This document shows positions 7,262 to 15,308 of a stretch of DNA of 40,336 bases, piece by piece. How positions within the stretch are numbered: the stretch's first letter is position 1; the number at the start of each line of letters is the position of its first letter. The position numbers and the translations under genes are program-made. This DNA is from Bacillus sp. EB600. Lineage in GTDB: Bacteria > Bacillota > Bacilli > Bacillales > Cytobacillaceae. Location: assembly GCF_024494385.1 (NCBI RefSeq), contig NZ_JAEVLT010000039.1:1-40336 (forward strand). The letters are read 5' to 3'. The notes under the pieces are model-generated. The model was not told the origin of the DNA. It saw nothing but the letters and a program-made list of their open reading frames with translations, and ran no database searches.

Positions 7262-8189
7262 CGAAAAAACCCGCCTCACTGAGCTTCTAAATAAGTCAAA
7301 TGAACAAAAAACGAATTTTAAATAATATTATATCTAATAATATTCGTGCTTAATTATATAAAATGAGATTCTCTCACCGGCCAGACACAAACGAAGGAGG
7401 TGAAAAAACGAACATTCCCCATGAATTAAAACTCCTAACTGCGAAAGCAAATATAGCAAAGAACGTTAAAAGCAAACTTATAAATTGAATCGGTTGCTCG
7501 ATTAATATAAAACCAGTTGCAGTTCCCGTACGCAGGCCAATTTTTGAAAGATTTATTCGAACACTGGCACAAAATGGATTTCATCAATGGCTTTCAACCT
7601 CTGGAACGAGGAGTATCCGTTATAAGGCGTAGGGACGTTTAATTGGGGGAAAATTGAAATAACCTTAGATACAGATATTTATATATTTGTATTAAGTAAA
7701 GGTTCAGCTAAGATAGTAAAACCTTACGACAAAAAAGTATGTACAAACTTTTTTGTCGTTTATGTACATATTTTTGTCTATAACTTTTTGTTTTTAAGAT
7801 TCATTTGGTAGGTTCGCGTTTTGGTACCTTTCAGTCCAGTCATACCAAGGGTTCAAAACAGGTGCCGTTGCAATACCCTCCCCGTTTTAGGGGATTGAAA
7901 CCTTTCTCTTACTCTCTCTTTGAACCAATCGGGTATTGAAAATGAATAGCTACAGTGTTAGGTGAGTTGTTGGCTTTATTTATTTCTTTCCCGTTAAGTT
8001 GTTTTAAAATCTAAACCTTCAATTATAAAATTGCTGCCCCAAAGTAAACCTTTAATGCTAATTTAGAGTTGGGGCACAAGTTTTTACATCGAAAAACCCT
8101 CCTTTGTACACAACAGATTGCAATGTTTCCTCCTAACTGAAAACAATTGAATAGCATACGGAAAATTGGAGACAGTCCGGTAGCATCTG
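7262..8189. other. gene-poor decayed region
   Basis: No intact gene is seen. An ATG frame at 7363 (MRFSHRPDTNEGGEKTNIPH...) meets a TGA after 41 codons and stays open for 50 more, but resembles no family I know. A 13-bp hairpin lies at 7726-7759 and an 8-bp hairpin with a 26-base loop at 8035-8076. One copy of a CRISPR-repeat-like tail (GGGGATTGAAAC) occurs around 7893-7904 without an array. The region looks like eroded former genes near the terminus. Confidence 0.4.
7726..7759. terminator. strong hairpin, probable terminator
   Basis: ACGACAAAAAAGT (7726-7738) and ACTTTTTTGTCGT (7747-7759) are perfect complements. The A and T tracts inside the stem allow termination in either direction, although no intact gene now abuts it. 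Confidence 0.55.
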
Positions 8190-8380
8190 ATGTTGTGGTG
8201 CTCGCACGTCTCGGGCACTTCAGCATACAAACCTAAATACCTTGGCGCATATCAACAAGCGATCAAGATGCATGCAGATTATGAGGAGTTTAACATTAGA
8301 GAATTAAGGAGGGTATTAAGGAGGGTCAGCTCATCGCCATTCATGATGACTCACTGGAAAGAACACCAAATGAAAAGTAA
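8190..8380 (+). pseudogene. fragment of a glycerophosphodiester phosphodiesterase (GlpQ/UgpQ family)
   Basis: One frame gives GTSAYKPKYLGAYQQAIKMH then ADYEEFNIRELRR, and a second frame gives KEGQLIAIHDDSLERTPNEK before a stop. Together they match the N-terminal GDPD pattern (AHRGxSxxxPExTLxAYxxAixxxADYiExDvxxxkDGxLVxiHDxxLdRT). The catalytic HRG segment is garbled and a duplicated GGAGGGTATTAAGGAGGGT region marks the frame change. The C-terminal three quarters are missing, so it is dead. Confidence 0.65.
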
Positions 8381-8494
8381 ATCTATCCAAGTCGTTCACC
8401 GTGTCCGGTGAACGATATTAGTTTTTTTGAAAGGGATATAGGTTTTAAGGAATTTGGTTGCTTACATTATTATGATGTGGAAGGTGGATCTCTT

Positions 8495-9009
8495 ATGTAC
8501 AAGAAACTCTTTTTATTCTGTTTGCCAGTTTTCCCCCTAAGTCTTCTGCAGAAAATACAACTCAATTGGACACAACTGTCCAAACAGCAATAGATAAACT
8601 TTACCCCGTTTGGATGGTAAGAAAATATCAAACTATTCCATTCCCCAACCAACACGGTGTGGTTGTTGCTGGAATTGGGAAAGTAGTTCCGGGTGACGCT
8701 AGATGCAAAGCTTGTGAATATGATAGCTCAGGTAAAGCAGTTGTTATGAAATATGACAGTGCTTCTCAAAATTGGGTGGAGTTGTGGTCAAAAGATATAA
8801 TATCGCCTGGATTCAGTGAGTTTAAGGATCTCTTATCGGAAGAACTGAAATCACAAAAGAAGGCATTAGCTTTTGTATCTATGGATATCATATGCTCAGA
8901 CACTTCTTTTGCGGTTTGGTTCAAAGAATTTTCCACCGTGAAGAAATGGGCAGTAATGGCGCTCCGATACTCGAGGAATAAATGCCATCCTAAATTAGGA
9001 TTAAGGTAG
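8495..9009 (+). pseudogene. frameshifted secreted protein of unknown family
   Basis: An ATG at 8495 behind AAGGTGG starts a signal peptide (MYKKLFLFCLPVF). The mature part continues in another frame (PKSSAENTTQLDTTVQTAID... to ...KALAFVSMDI), with the shift lying in the TTTTCCCCC tract at 8529-8537. Near the end, a third frame offers a more natural C-terminus (FHREEMGSNGAPILEE then TAA around 8970), suggesting a second shift near 8930. A pair CKAC sits in the middle. I do not recognise the family. The homopolymer at the first shift means a sequencing error or slippage-based switching cannot be ruled out. Confidence 0.5.
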
Positions 9010-9063
9010 CACTTAGAAAAAATAAGCACCCTTTAAAAGGTACTAATTAATTTATTGAATATA

Positions 9064-9222
9064 TCAAAATTGATCTTGAAATCTTTCATCTTTCTCCAAA
9101 ATTTTAATGTCTTTTTTATACATCCACTTTTTTAGTTCGTATCCAGAAACCTTATAACGTGAGGGATCCAGGATAGGAAGCCGTCCTTGCTTTTTTAGAC
9201 CCTTACTAAACCATTTAAACAT
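9064..9222 (-). CDS. possible 52-residue basic protein or fragment
   Basis: A leftward ATG frame encodes MFKWFSKGLKKQGRLPILDP and SRYKVSGYELKKWMYKKDIK, ending KDERFQDQF. The composition is protein-like and DNA-binding proteins can look like this. No ribosome-binding site is visible, no family is recognised, and the surroundings are decayed. Confidence 0.3.
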   Translation of the reverse strand: MFKWFSKGLKKQGRLPILDPSRYKVSGYELKKWMYKKDIKILEKDERFQDQF

Positions 9223-9373
9223 AATAATTTAATAAAAAAACAAAAAAGAACCTCAACTGATATTGAGGCAAACATATTATCTCTTTCTTCTTTCGTTCCG
9301 TGCGAATGGGCTTAACGCCCATAGCCGAAAAAATAACGAGTAGATGGTTTATTTTTTTATTTCATTTTTTTCC

Positions 9374-9401
9374 TTTACAAACAATTTTTTTATTTTATAA
9401 T
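9374..9401 (+). promoter_or_regulatory. sigma-A promoter of the HPr-like gene
   Basis: TTTACA (9374-9379), 16 bases, TATAAT (9396-9401). Just downstream TGAAAATATTTCCA (9409-9422) resembles a cre but lacks the central CG. Confidence 0.65.
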
Positions 9402-9454
9402 TAGTTTGTGAAAATATTTCCAATAAATCCAGTAAACAAAAGGAGAATAATGCC

Positions 9455-9721
9455 ATGTTACAAAAAACTTTTTTCATTACCTCAGAAGAGGGCTTAGACG
9501 CAAGAGCTGCATTTCTTTTAGAAAAAAAAGCCAATGCATTCGTCAGTGAAATTTCACTCGGATACAAAGAGTATAAGGTGAATGTTAAATCTATTTTGGG
9601 TCCGATGTCTTTAGGTATTCGGAAAAATTCAGAAGTGACTGTTTTCGTAAACGGTTCTGATGAACAAGAAGCTTTAAGCGGTATTGAAGATTCATTTAAA
9701 GAATTATCTTTAGTGGAATAA
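9455..9721 (+). CDS. HPr-like (Crh-type) protein with Asp at position 15
   Basis: The 88-residue product aligns with the HPr at 5210 without gaps. The PTS phosphorylation motif GIHARPAT is GLDARAAF here, so His15 is Asp and Pro18 is Ala, and it cannot take phosphate from enzyme I in the normal way. The regulatory site is kept: VNVKSILGPMSLGI with Ser46. B. subtilis Crh, which has Gln15, is a CcpA corepressor that likewise lacks His15. The conserved fold, good AAAGGAGAA site, own promoter and own terminator argue for a working gene. I infer a regulatory role through HprK and CcpA, possibly with Asp15 mimicking phospho-His. A decaying ptsH copy is less likely given the intact frame. It stands alone within decayed DNA near dif. 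Confidence 0.88.
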   Translation: MLQKTFFITSEEGLDARAAFLLEKKANAFVSEISLGYKEYKVNVKSILGPMSLGIRKNSEVTVFVNGSDEQEALSGIEDSFKELSLVE

Positions 9722-9730
9722 AAAGAAAAA

Positions 9731-9757
9731 AGGAGGCTAACTAAGCCTCCTTTTTTA
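9731..9757 (+). terminator. rho-independent terminator after the HPr-like gene
   Basis: AGGAGGCT (9731-9738) pairs with AGCCTCCT (9744-9751), preceded by A and followed by T, so it can act on both strands. Confidence 0.9.
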
Positions 9758-9786
9758 TCTTCTATTATCATAATCTTCCACATTTA

Positions 9787-9815
9787 TTATCAGATATCGT
9801 AAATTTATCTGATAA
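9787..9815. repeat. perfect 10-bp inverted repeat, operator-like
   Basis: TTATCAGATA (9787-9796) and TATCTGATAA (9806-9815) flank a nine-base spacer. TTGACA begins three bases later (9818). No intact gene follows within 600 bp, so it may be the relic of a regulated promoter. Confidence 0.5.
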
Positions 9816-10450
9816 CCTTGACATTAGTGAAACCTCCTAGAATATAGTTTCATTTAAGTATATGGAAGGTAGTTAGAAAATAGAATCAAAAAAATCCCAG
9901 TTGATTATCAGACGAGGATTACTATATTGAATTAGAGGATTTACAACACCTTAATGGACCACAGCAATCCATCTACAATACTTGTGTATAGCCAATTATC
10001 TGAAAGAAAGCAGCAAAGCATAAAAAAATATCACGTTAAAAAAGAGCTGATATAGACTCTTTTTTATTTTGAGGATTTACTTCCTATTGAAAAAGTGACT
10101 ATTGATAATTTGTCATTCTGAAATTTGTAAATATAGAAAAGAGAAGAGGGGTATGACAATGTCAAGAAATCAACAAAGTTTATATGCCTAACAAGGTGTC
10201 TGAATTGGCTGTTTATTCAAAGTATTAATTAGTGACATTAACAGAAGAGGAGAGCTGTTAGGTCTGAATTTAAAGCAGTGAGTTATCATATTTTTTACTC
10301 CTCTTGTAAACAGCAAAAAGATAAACACATATATATAATGAAAATTTGGAAAAAGATAGAGAATACTTGTTCAATTTTGGTAATTTTTCCGTTAAAATAA
10401 ATAGGTAAATAGACTTAGGTTGATGTCATGAAATAGAAGTTGGGGGGAAG
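9816..10450. other. decayed region without intact genes
   Basis: Only short frames are seen, e.g. DYYIELEDLQHLNGPQQSIY around 9920 ended by stops, and a 12-codon ATG frame at 10154 preceded by GAGGGG. A terminator-like hairpin lies at 10038-10065. I see no RNA gene or mobile-element end here. Confidence 0.4.
10038..10065. terminator. terminator-like hairpin
   Basis: AAAAAAGAG (10038-10046) and CTCTTTTTT (10057-10065) are complementary across a ten-base loop. The GC part is only three pairs, so it is weak. Confidence 0.45.
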
Positions 10451-10591
10451 TCATTTGAAGTTCTGTCCTGAGTGTGGAACGAAACGAATTGAAAATAAAT
10501 CGAAAGCGTAGCTACGAAGCGTGTTATGGGAGTAATTTTTTTCTACTTCCAAATACATAAGAAAATCATCGGCAGCTTCAGTAAAATTCAT
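10451..10591 (-). pseudogene. N-terminal fragment of a tyrosine recombinase (XerC/XerD/phage integrase type)
   Basis: An ATG at 10591 with AGGAGG upstream starts MNFTEAADDFLMYLEVEKNY then SHNTLRSYAFDL, the SAM-like core-binding N-terminus of XerC/XerD-type recombinases. After about 32 residues the frame enters unrelated DNA (the zinc-ribbon fragment on the other strand) and ends, so the catalytic RHRHY domain is lost. It lies 200 bp from the dif-like site at 10791, as expected for the relic of an element that used Xer sites. Confidence 0.65.
10455..10511 (+). pseudogene. zinc-ribbon protein N-terminal fragment
   Basis: TTG at 10455 behind TTGGGGGGAAG opens MKFCPECGTKRIENKSKA and then a stop. 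CPECG is the first half of a zinc ribbon. The second CxxC pair is missing because the sequence runs into the recombinase fragment on the other strand, which marks a deletion junction. Confidence 0.5.
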
Positions 10592-10612
10592 CGGTTAACG
10601 ACCTCCTAGAAA

Positions 10613-10774
10613 ATGAATTATGAGGACGGACCCGCAAATTATGAGACGCACATGGAATTTATCCTGGCGACCGCAGATCTTATGGGAATGGACCAAACAA
10701 TTATCGTCAACTTGATAAGAAAAAGTACACGATACAAAATATTATCAGTACTTAAGGGGAAGACTTATTGGTAA
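10613..10774 (+). CDS. possible 53-residue protein or fragment
   Basis: An ATG frame encodes MNYEDGPANYETHMEFILAT and ADLMGMDQTIIVNLIRKSTR, ending in KGKTYW. It could be a small acidic protein or a piece of a larger one. No ribosome-binding site is visible and I recognise no family. It ends 16 bases before the dif-like site. Confidence 0.3.
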   Translation: MNYEDGPANYETHMEFILATADLMGMDQTIIVNLIRKSTRYKILSVLKGKTYW

Positions 10775-10790
10775 GAAAGGATTTTTTACT

Positions 10791-10818
10791 AGTTAACATA
10801 ATATATATTCTAGGAACC
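10791..10818. other. dif chromosome-dimer resolution site
   Basis: The 28-bp site reads AGTTAA then CATAATATATATTCTAGGAA then CC. The reverse complement of the B. subtilis dif, as I remember it, starts AGTTTA, shares the central 20 bases exactly, and ends GT. That is about 25 of 28 matches, with differences at base 5 and the last two. dif is bound by CodV and RipX (XerC/XerD homologues), which resolve chromosome dimers at the terminus. The switch of gene orientation between 9.7 and 11.3 kb and rtp 9.7 kb away support the call. Confidence 0.85.
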
Positions 10819-11271
10819 TAAATGAAATCAATGGGATCTTGTCTCATCAACTAAGTATACTCAAGAAAATGAGACGAAATAAAAAATTCAAGTGTTATAG
10901 TATTAATTCCAGCTTTCAAATTGATTTAAAAAACCAACTTTAAATTAATTAATGGATATAGTATAACTTGACTTGACTTGACTTGGCTTGGTTTGGTTTG
11001 GTTTTCATTTAATTTAACTCACTACCATAGAAACCTGATTAAAAAATCTATATGTTAAGTTCTTTACGTTTTACTATATTATTTTCATAAAAAAACACAC
11101 CGTTTTCTGACCAACTATTCCACCTGAACTAATTGGTATAATAAAGCTGCTATCAACCAAATCATGGTCTTTTTAACTTTAAAGTTTACATAACATAATT
11201 ATGAAAATTTTATGTTAAACATACTCTATTCAAATTAACATTCATTCCTTGGATTAACGTTTTACAGTTAC
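10819..11271. other. noncoding stretch between dif and the ABC exporter
   Basis: AT-rich DNA carrying the pentanucleotide repeat. No frame with a ribosome-binding site, RNA gene or element end is seen. Transcription of the leftward ABC operon is stopped before it by the hairpin at 11272-11316. Confidence 0.4.
10966..11005 (+). repeat. graded pentanucleotide tandem repeat
   Basis: Four copies of ACTTG (10966-10985) are followed by GCTTG, GTTTG, GTTTG and a partial GTTTT. The stepwise change from ACTTG to GTTTG suggests slippage plus point mutation. It lies about 150 bp from dif in noncoding DNA. Confidence 0.8.
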
Positions 11272-11316
11272 AAAAAAAGCGTTTAGAAAGCTACTATGCT
11301 ATCTAAACGCTTTTTT
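11272..11316 (-). terminator. rho-independent terminator of the ABC exporter operon
   Basis: A-rich arm with GCGTTTAGA (11279-11287) pairs with TCTAAACGC (11302-11310) and is bordered by A and T tracts. It lies directly after the leftward stop codon at 11326. Confidence 0.9.
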
Positions 11317-11325
11317 GGAATGTTT

Positions 11326-13518
11326 TTAAATTATTTCTGCATCCATGTTTTGCCCGGTAAATTGACTATTATAAAGATCTGCGTAGAAACCGCCTTTAGC
11401 AATCAAATCTCTATGGTTGCCCATTTCAATAATTTTGCCTTTGTTCATTACAAGGATTAGTTCGGCATCACGAATAGTTGACAGTCTATGAGCAATAACG
11501 AAACTAGTACGGCCTTCCATCAGATTGGACATAGCTTTTTGAATTAACACTTCAGTTCTAGTATCAACGCTGCTTGTTGCTTCATCAAGAATTAATATAG
11601 TTGGGTCAGCAAGGATTGCACGCGCTATGGTGAGCAGTTGCTTTTGTCCCTGAGAAATATTGGTCGCCTCCTCATTTAGGACCGTTTCATAGCCGTCAGG
11701 TAGTGTCCTGATAAAATGATCCGCGTGTGCTGCTTTGGCTGCCCTAACGATTTCCTCCATTGATGCCCCTTGTTTGGCATAGGCGATATTATCCTTAATG
11801 GTTCCGTTAAATAGCCACGTGTCTTGCAGAACCATGCCAAACATCTTCCGCAATTTGTCGCGTTTTATATCACTGATATCAACATTGTCAATGCTAATTT
11901 TACCGGAATTTATTTCATAAAAACGCATCAATAAGTTGACAAGTGTAGTTTTACCGGCTCCTGTAGGTCCGACAATGGCAATCGTATGCCCCGGTTTTAC
12001 ATCTAGGTTCATATCTTCAATTAGCGGTACCTCTTCTTTGTAGCGAAAATCTACGTGTTCAAATTTTACTTCTCCCCTTGGGAATTTGATTACTTTGGCA
12101 TCTGGGGAATCTTGAATTTCTTCCGACTCATCGAGAATTTCAAAAACACGTTCTGCGCAAGCGACCGTTGACTGAATAACATTCGCAATCTGTGCTGTTT
12201 GAGCAATCGGCATCGTAAAGGACCTTGAGTATTGAATAAAGGCCAGAATGTCTCCTAAACCGAGGAGATTCTTGGTAATCCACAGACCTCCAACGATACA
12301 AATTCCAACGTATCCCAAATTGCCAACAAAGTTCATGAGTGGAAACATCATACCAGAGATAAATTGCGCTTTCCACCCTGCGTTATATAGATTTTTATTT
12401 ATTTCATCAAAACGCTCAATCGAATCTTTTTCACGCCCAAACGCCTTTACAATTTTATGCCCCGTATACATTTCCTCCACATGCCCGCTGAGGTCCCCCA
12501 ACTCTTTCTGCTGGGAAGCAAAATATTTTTGAGACTTTTTGGCAATAAACGCCGTTGAAAAAGCATACAAGGGCAGTGTTGCCAGCATGATTAGGGTGAG
12601 GATCGGACTGATTGTCAGCATCATAATAATATACCCGATAATCGTAATCAACGAAGTAATGAGCTGCGTCAAGCTTTGCTGCAAGTTTTGCGCTACAGTA
12701 TCGAGATCATTCGTAACCCGGCTTAATATATCGCCATGGGGATGATTATCAAAATATTTGAGCGGTAATTTGGCAATTTTTTGATCAACCTCCCTGCGCA
12801 AATCTCGTACGGTTTTCTGTGCTACTCCGGACATCACCAGTCCCATGACTAAGCTAAAGCAGGCACTTATTACATACATTCCTAAAAGAGTTAGAGCAAT
12901 CGTACCAATATAATGGAAGTTATATTTACCATTTGTTTCTCTGATGGCTCTAACCGCCCCATTAATCTGGTCCTTGGTTAATTTAACATTCTTTGCACCA
13001 GACTGTGTTTGTGCAGGCATCTTTTTACTTAAATCCAGCATTTTCTGGACAATATCAGCCTTTTGATCTGCACTTTCTACTGTATCCAACATAGGCAGTT
13101 TCATAAATTCTTGTATAGCCTTGGCTGTTTCCGGATTTACCTTTTCCTGTTGCTGCGGTAAATTGGCCGGAGCGTTTGGGGATTTCTGCCGCTGCTTCAC
13201 CTTCAGGTTAGCCTGGTTAACTGCTATTTTCTGAGCATCAGACATTTTTTGCAGCATCATTTTTGCCATATAGGCATCCTGTATTTTGTTCATGGCTTTG
13301 CTCATTATTTTAGGTGCAGCGATCGTAAATGACGTGCTTGCGATCGCAAAGATCAAGACCATGATTAATTTTAAAGTATGCGGTTTGAGATAGCGAATCA
13401 GCCTTTTTAATGCCCCTTTAAAGTTTTTGGCTTTTTGGACCGGTGCGCCAAAGTGGCTGCCGCCGCCAAAGCCGCCGCCGCCTCTCCTACCACTTTGATT
13501 TTTGTTTTGTTCGCTCAT
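11326..13518 (-). CDS. ABC multidrug-type exporter half-transporter, catalytically competent partner
   Basis: A 730-residue fused membrane/ATPase protein. The N-terminus is a Gly/His-rich cytosolic tail, then TM1 (about 50-70), a large insertion of some 120 residues predicted outside the membrane (KMMLQKMSDAQKI... to ...YNFHYIG), and the remaining spans. The ATPase has Walker A GPTGAGKTT, signature ISQGQKQ, Walker B ILILDEATS with catalytic Glu, and H-loop IAHRLST. Exporters of the YfiC/BmrD/LmrD class are heterodimers with one degenerate and one full site, and this is the full one. The long loop between TM1 and TM2 is larger than in B. subtilis YfiC (about 604 residues). ATG overlaps the stop of the upstream partner (ATGA), with GGAGGAG in front. 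The substrate is unknown; drugs or lipids are usual. Confidence 0.9.
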   Translation of the reverse strand: MSEQNKNQSGRRGGGGFGGGSHFGAPVQKAKNFKGALKRLIRYLKPHTLKLIMVLIFAIASTSFTIAAPKIMSKAMNKIQDAYMAKMMLQKMSDAQKIAVNQANLKVKQRQKSPNAPANLPQQQEKVNPETAKAIQEFMKLPMLDTVESADQKADIVQKMLDLSKKMPAQTQSGAKNVKLTKDQINGAVRAIRETNGKYNFHYIGTIALTLLGMYVISACFSLVMGLVMSGVAQKTVRDLRREVDQKIAKLPLKYFDNHPHGDILSRVTNDLDTVAQNLQQSLTQLITSLITIIGYIIMMLTISPILTLIMLATLPLYAFSTAFIAKKSQKYFASQQKELGDLSGHVEEMYTGHKIVKAFGREKDSIERFDEINKNLYNAGWKAQFISGMMFPLMNFVGNLGYVGICIVGGLWITKNLLGLGDILAFIQYSRSFTMPIAQTAQIANVIQSTVACAERVFEILDESEEIQDSPDAKVIKFPRGEVKFEHVDFRYKEEVPLIEDMNLDVKPGHTIAIVGPTGAGKTTLVNLLMRFYEINSGKISIDNVDISDIKRDKLRKMFGMVLQDTWLFNGTIKDNIAYAKQGASMEEIVRAAKAAHADHFIRTLPDGYETVLNEEATNISQGQKQLLTIARAILADPTILILDEATSSVDTRTEVLIQKAMSNLMEGRTSFVIAHRLSTIRDAELILVMNKGKIIEMGNHRDLIAKGGFYADLYNSQFTGQNMDAEII

Positions 13519-15242
13519 GCAATCTCCTCCTCAGACAGTTGTGAGGAAACAATTTCCCGGTATACCTGGCTGGAATCCAACAGTTCTTTATGAGTTCCTA
13601 TGCCGGCAAGCTGACCTTCATTCAGTACGATGATCCGATCGGCATCCCTGACAGTTCCAACCCTCTGGGCAACAATAATGACAGTTGCTTCTGCTGTTTC
13701 TGGTTTAAGCGCTGCCCGCAGTCGGGCATCAGTTTTGAAATCAAGCGCCGAAAAACTATCATCAAAAACGTATACTTCTGGCTTTCTTACTAATGCTCGG
13801 GCAATGGACAGTCGCTGTTTTTGCCCCCCTGAAATATTTGTACCGCCCTGAGCGATTTCATGCTCAAAGCCACCATCAATGGTTTCAATAAATTCTGTTG
13901 CTTGGGCAATGTCAGCAGCATGTCTAACTTCAGCTTCGGAGGCTTGTTGATTACCAAACCTGATGTTTTCACTGATTGTACCTGAAAACAGTACAGCTTG
14001 TTGCGGAATGAATCCAATTTTTGCCCGAAGTGTCTCTTGGGACATTTCCCTAACATCTACGCCGTCAATCAGAATACTGCCGCTGTCCACATCATAAAAC
14101 CTTGGGATTAAGTTAATCAGTGTAGACTTGCCAGCCCCTGTACTTCCGATGATTGCCGTTACTTCGCCGGGCTTTGCAGAAAATGTGATGTCCCGTATAG
14201 CGGGCTGTTCGGCACCATGGTAAGTAAAAGTGACATTTTTAAATTCGACAAAGCCTTTCTGAGTGAAGGAGCCTTCCACTTTCTCTTTGTCAGTTATTCC
14301 AGGATTGGTTTCCAGTACTTCATTGATTCTCACTGCGGCGGCTTGGGCACGAGGAACCATGATAAACATCAAGGAAAGCATCAGCATCGAGAACATGATT
14401 TGCATGGCATATTGGGTGAAGGCGGACAATGCCCCCAAGTCCATATTGCCCTTACTGATGAAGATTCCCCCAAACCATAACACTGCCAGCGATGTAAAGT
14501 TCATGACTAGCATAATCGATGGCATCATAAAAGCCATAATTTTATTTACTTTTATATAATTATCTGTAAGATCAACATTCGCATCTTCAAAGCGCTTTGC
14601 TTCGTGTGCAACCATGTTAAATGCTCTAATGACACGTATTCCAACAAGCTTTTCCCGTAAAACAAGGTTGATTCTGTCAATCTTTCCTTGAATCTTTCTG
14701 AAGAGCGGAATCATACGAGAGGCAATCAAAGCAATAACACCAGCTAACACAGGGATAGCGATTGCCAGCACCCACGTAAGCTGCCTGTCTTGGCGTAAAG
14801 CCATGATAATCCCGCCAATGGCCATCATCGGAGCGCTGATCATCATGCGCATGATCATGATTAAAACCATTTGAACTTGGGTTATATCGTTTGTAGTTCT
14901 TGTGATAAGTGTGGCTGTACCAAACTTATCAATTTCATGTAATGAATAGCTTTCGACTCTAGAAAAAACCCTGTTACGCAGGATAGTCCCCAATCCCACC
15001 GCAATTTTTGACGATAAGTAGCTGGCAATAATGGCACAAACCACTCCCCCACCAGCAACCCAAAGCATTAATCCGCCAATTTGCATGATTTTCCCAGTAT
15101 CTCCCTGCATAACTCCTTTGTTAATAATATCTCCCATCAAGGTCGGCAGATAAAGATCACTCAATGTCTGCAAAAATACAAAGGCCAGCACAGCAATGAT
15201 CATGGCAGTAAACGGTTTTAAATACTTAAGCAACCTTAACAT
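13515..15242 (-). CDS. ABC multidrug-type exporter half-transporter, degenerate-site partner
   Basis: A 575-residue protein with six predicted spans in the first 300 residues, then an ATPase with Walker A GSTGAGKST and signature ISGGQKQR. Walker B is VYVFDDSFS, where the usual catalytic Glu is Asp, and the H-loop is VAQRVGT, with Gln for His. These changes mark the degenerate half of YfiB/BmrC/LmrC-type heterodimers. Start at 15242, behind AAAAGGAG. It overlaps the downstream partner by four bases and follows the MarR gene after 66 bases, so the three form one operon. Confidence 0.9.
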   Translation of the reverse strand: MLRLLKYLKPFTAMIIAVLAFVFLQTLSDLYLPTLMGDIINKGVMQGDTGKIMQIGGLMLWVAGGGVVCAIIASYLSSKIAVGLGTILRNRVFSRVESYSLHEIDKFGTATLITRTTNDITQVQMVLIMIMRMMISAPMMAIGGIIMALRQDRQLTWVLAIAIPVLAGVIALIASRMIPLFRKIQGKIDRINLVLREKLVGIRVIRAFNMVAHEAKRFEDANVDLTDNYIKVNKIMAFMMPSIMLVMNFTSLAVLWFGGIFISKGNMDLGALSAFTQYAMQIMFSMLMLSLMFIMVPRAQAAAVRINEVLETNPGITDKEKVEGSFTQKGFVEFKNVTFTYHGAEQPAIRDITFSAKPGEVTAIIGSTGAGKSTLINLIPRFYDVDSGSILIDGVDVREMSQETLRAKIGFIPQQAVLFSGTISENIRFGNQQASEAEVRHAADIAQATEFIETIDGGFEHEIAQGGTNISGGQKQRLSIARALVRKPEVYVFDDSFSALDFKTDARLRAALKPETAEATVIIVAQRVGTVRDADRIIVLNEGQLAGIGTHKELLDSSQVYREIVSSQLSEEEIA

Positions 15243-15308
15243 ACATAGACGCTCCTTTTAGTCTTTTGTTAAAAAGCTTCATCAGGAATCTGATTCCGAT
15301 CTAGATCT

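Noticed and set aside
7363..7638. An ATG frame with a single in-frame UGA followed by I-G-C, a possible UxxC selenoprotein.
   Set aside because: The sequence around it matches no selenoprotein or thiol-redox family I know, the start has no ribosome-binding site, and the region is full of broken genes. A chance UGA in decayed DNA is more likely.
7893..7904. GGGGATTGAAAC, like the 3' end of type I or III CRISPR repeats.
   Set aside because: Only one copy is present (plus a weaker GGGTATTGAAAA 40 bases on). There is no regular spacing and no cas genes.
9409..9422. TGAAAATATTTCCA downstream of the HPr-like promoter as a cre site.
   Set aside because: It lacks the central CG that is nearly invariant in CcpA operators.
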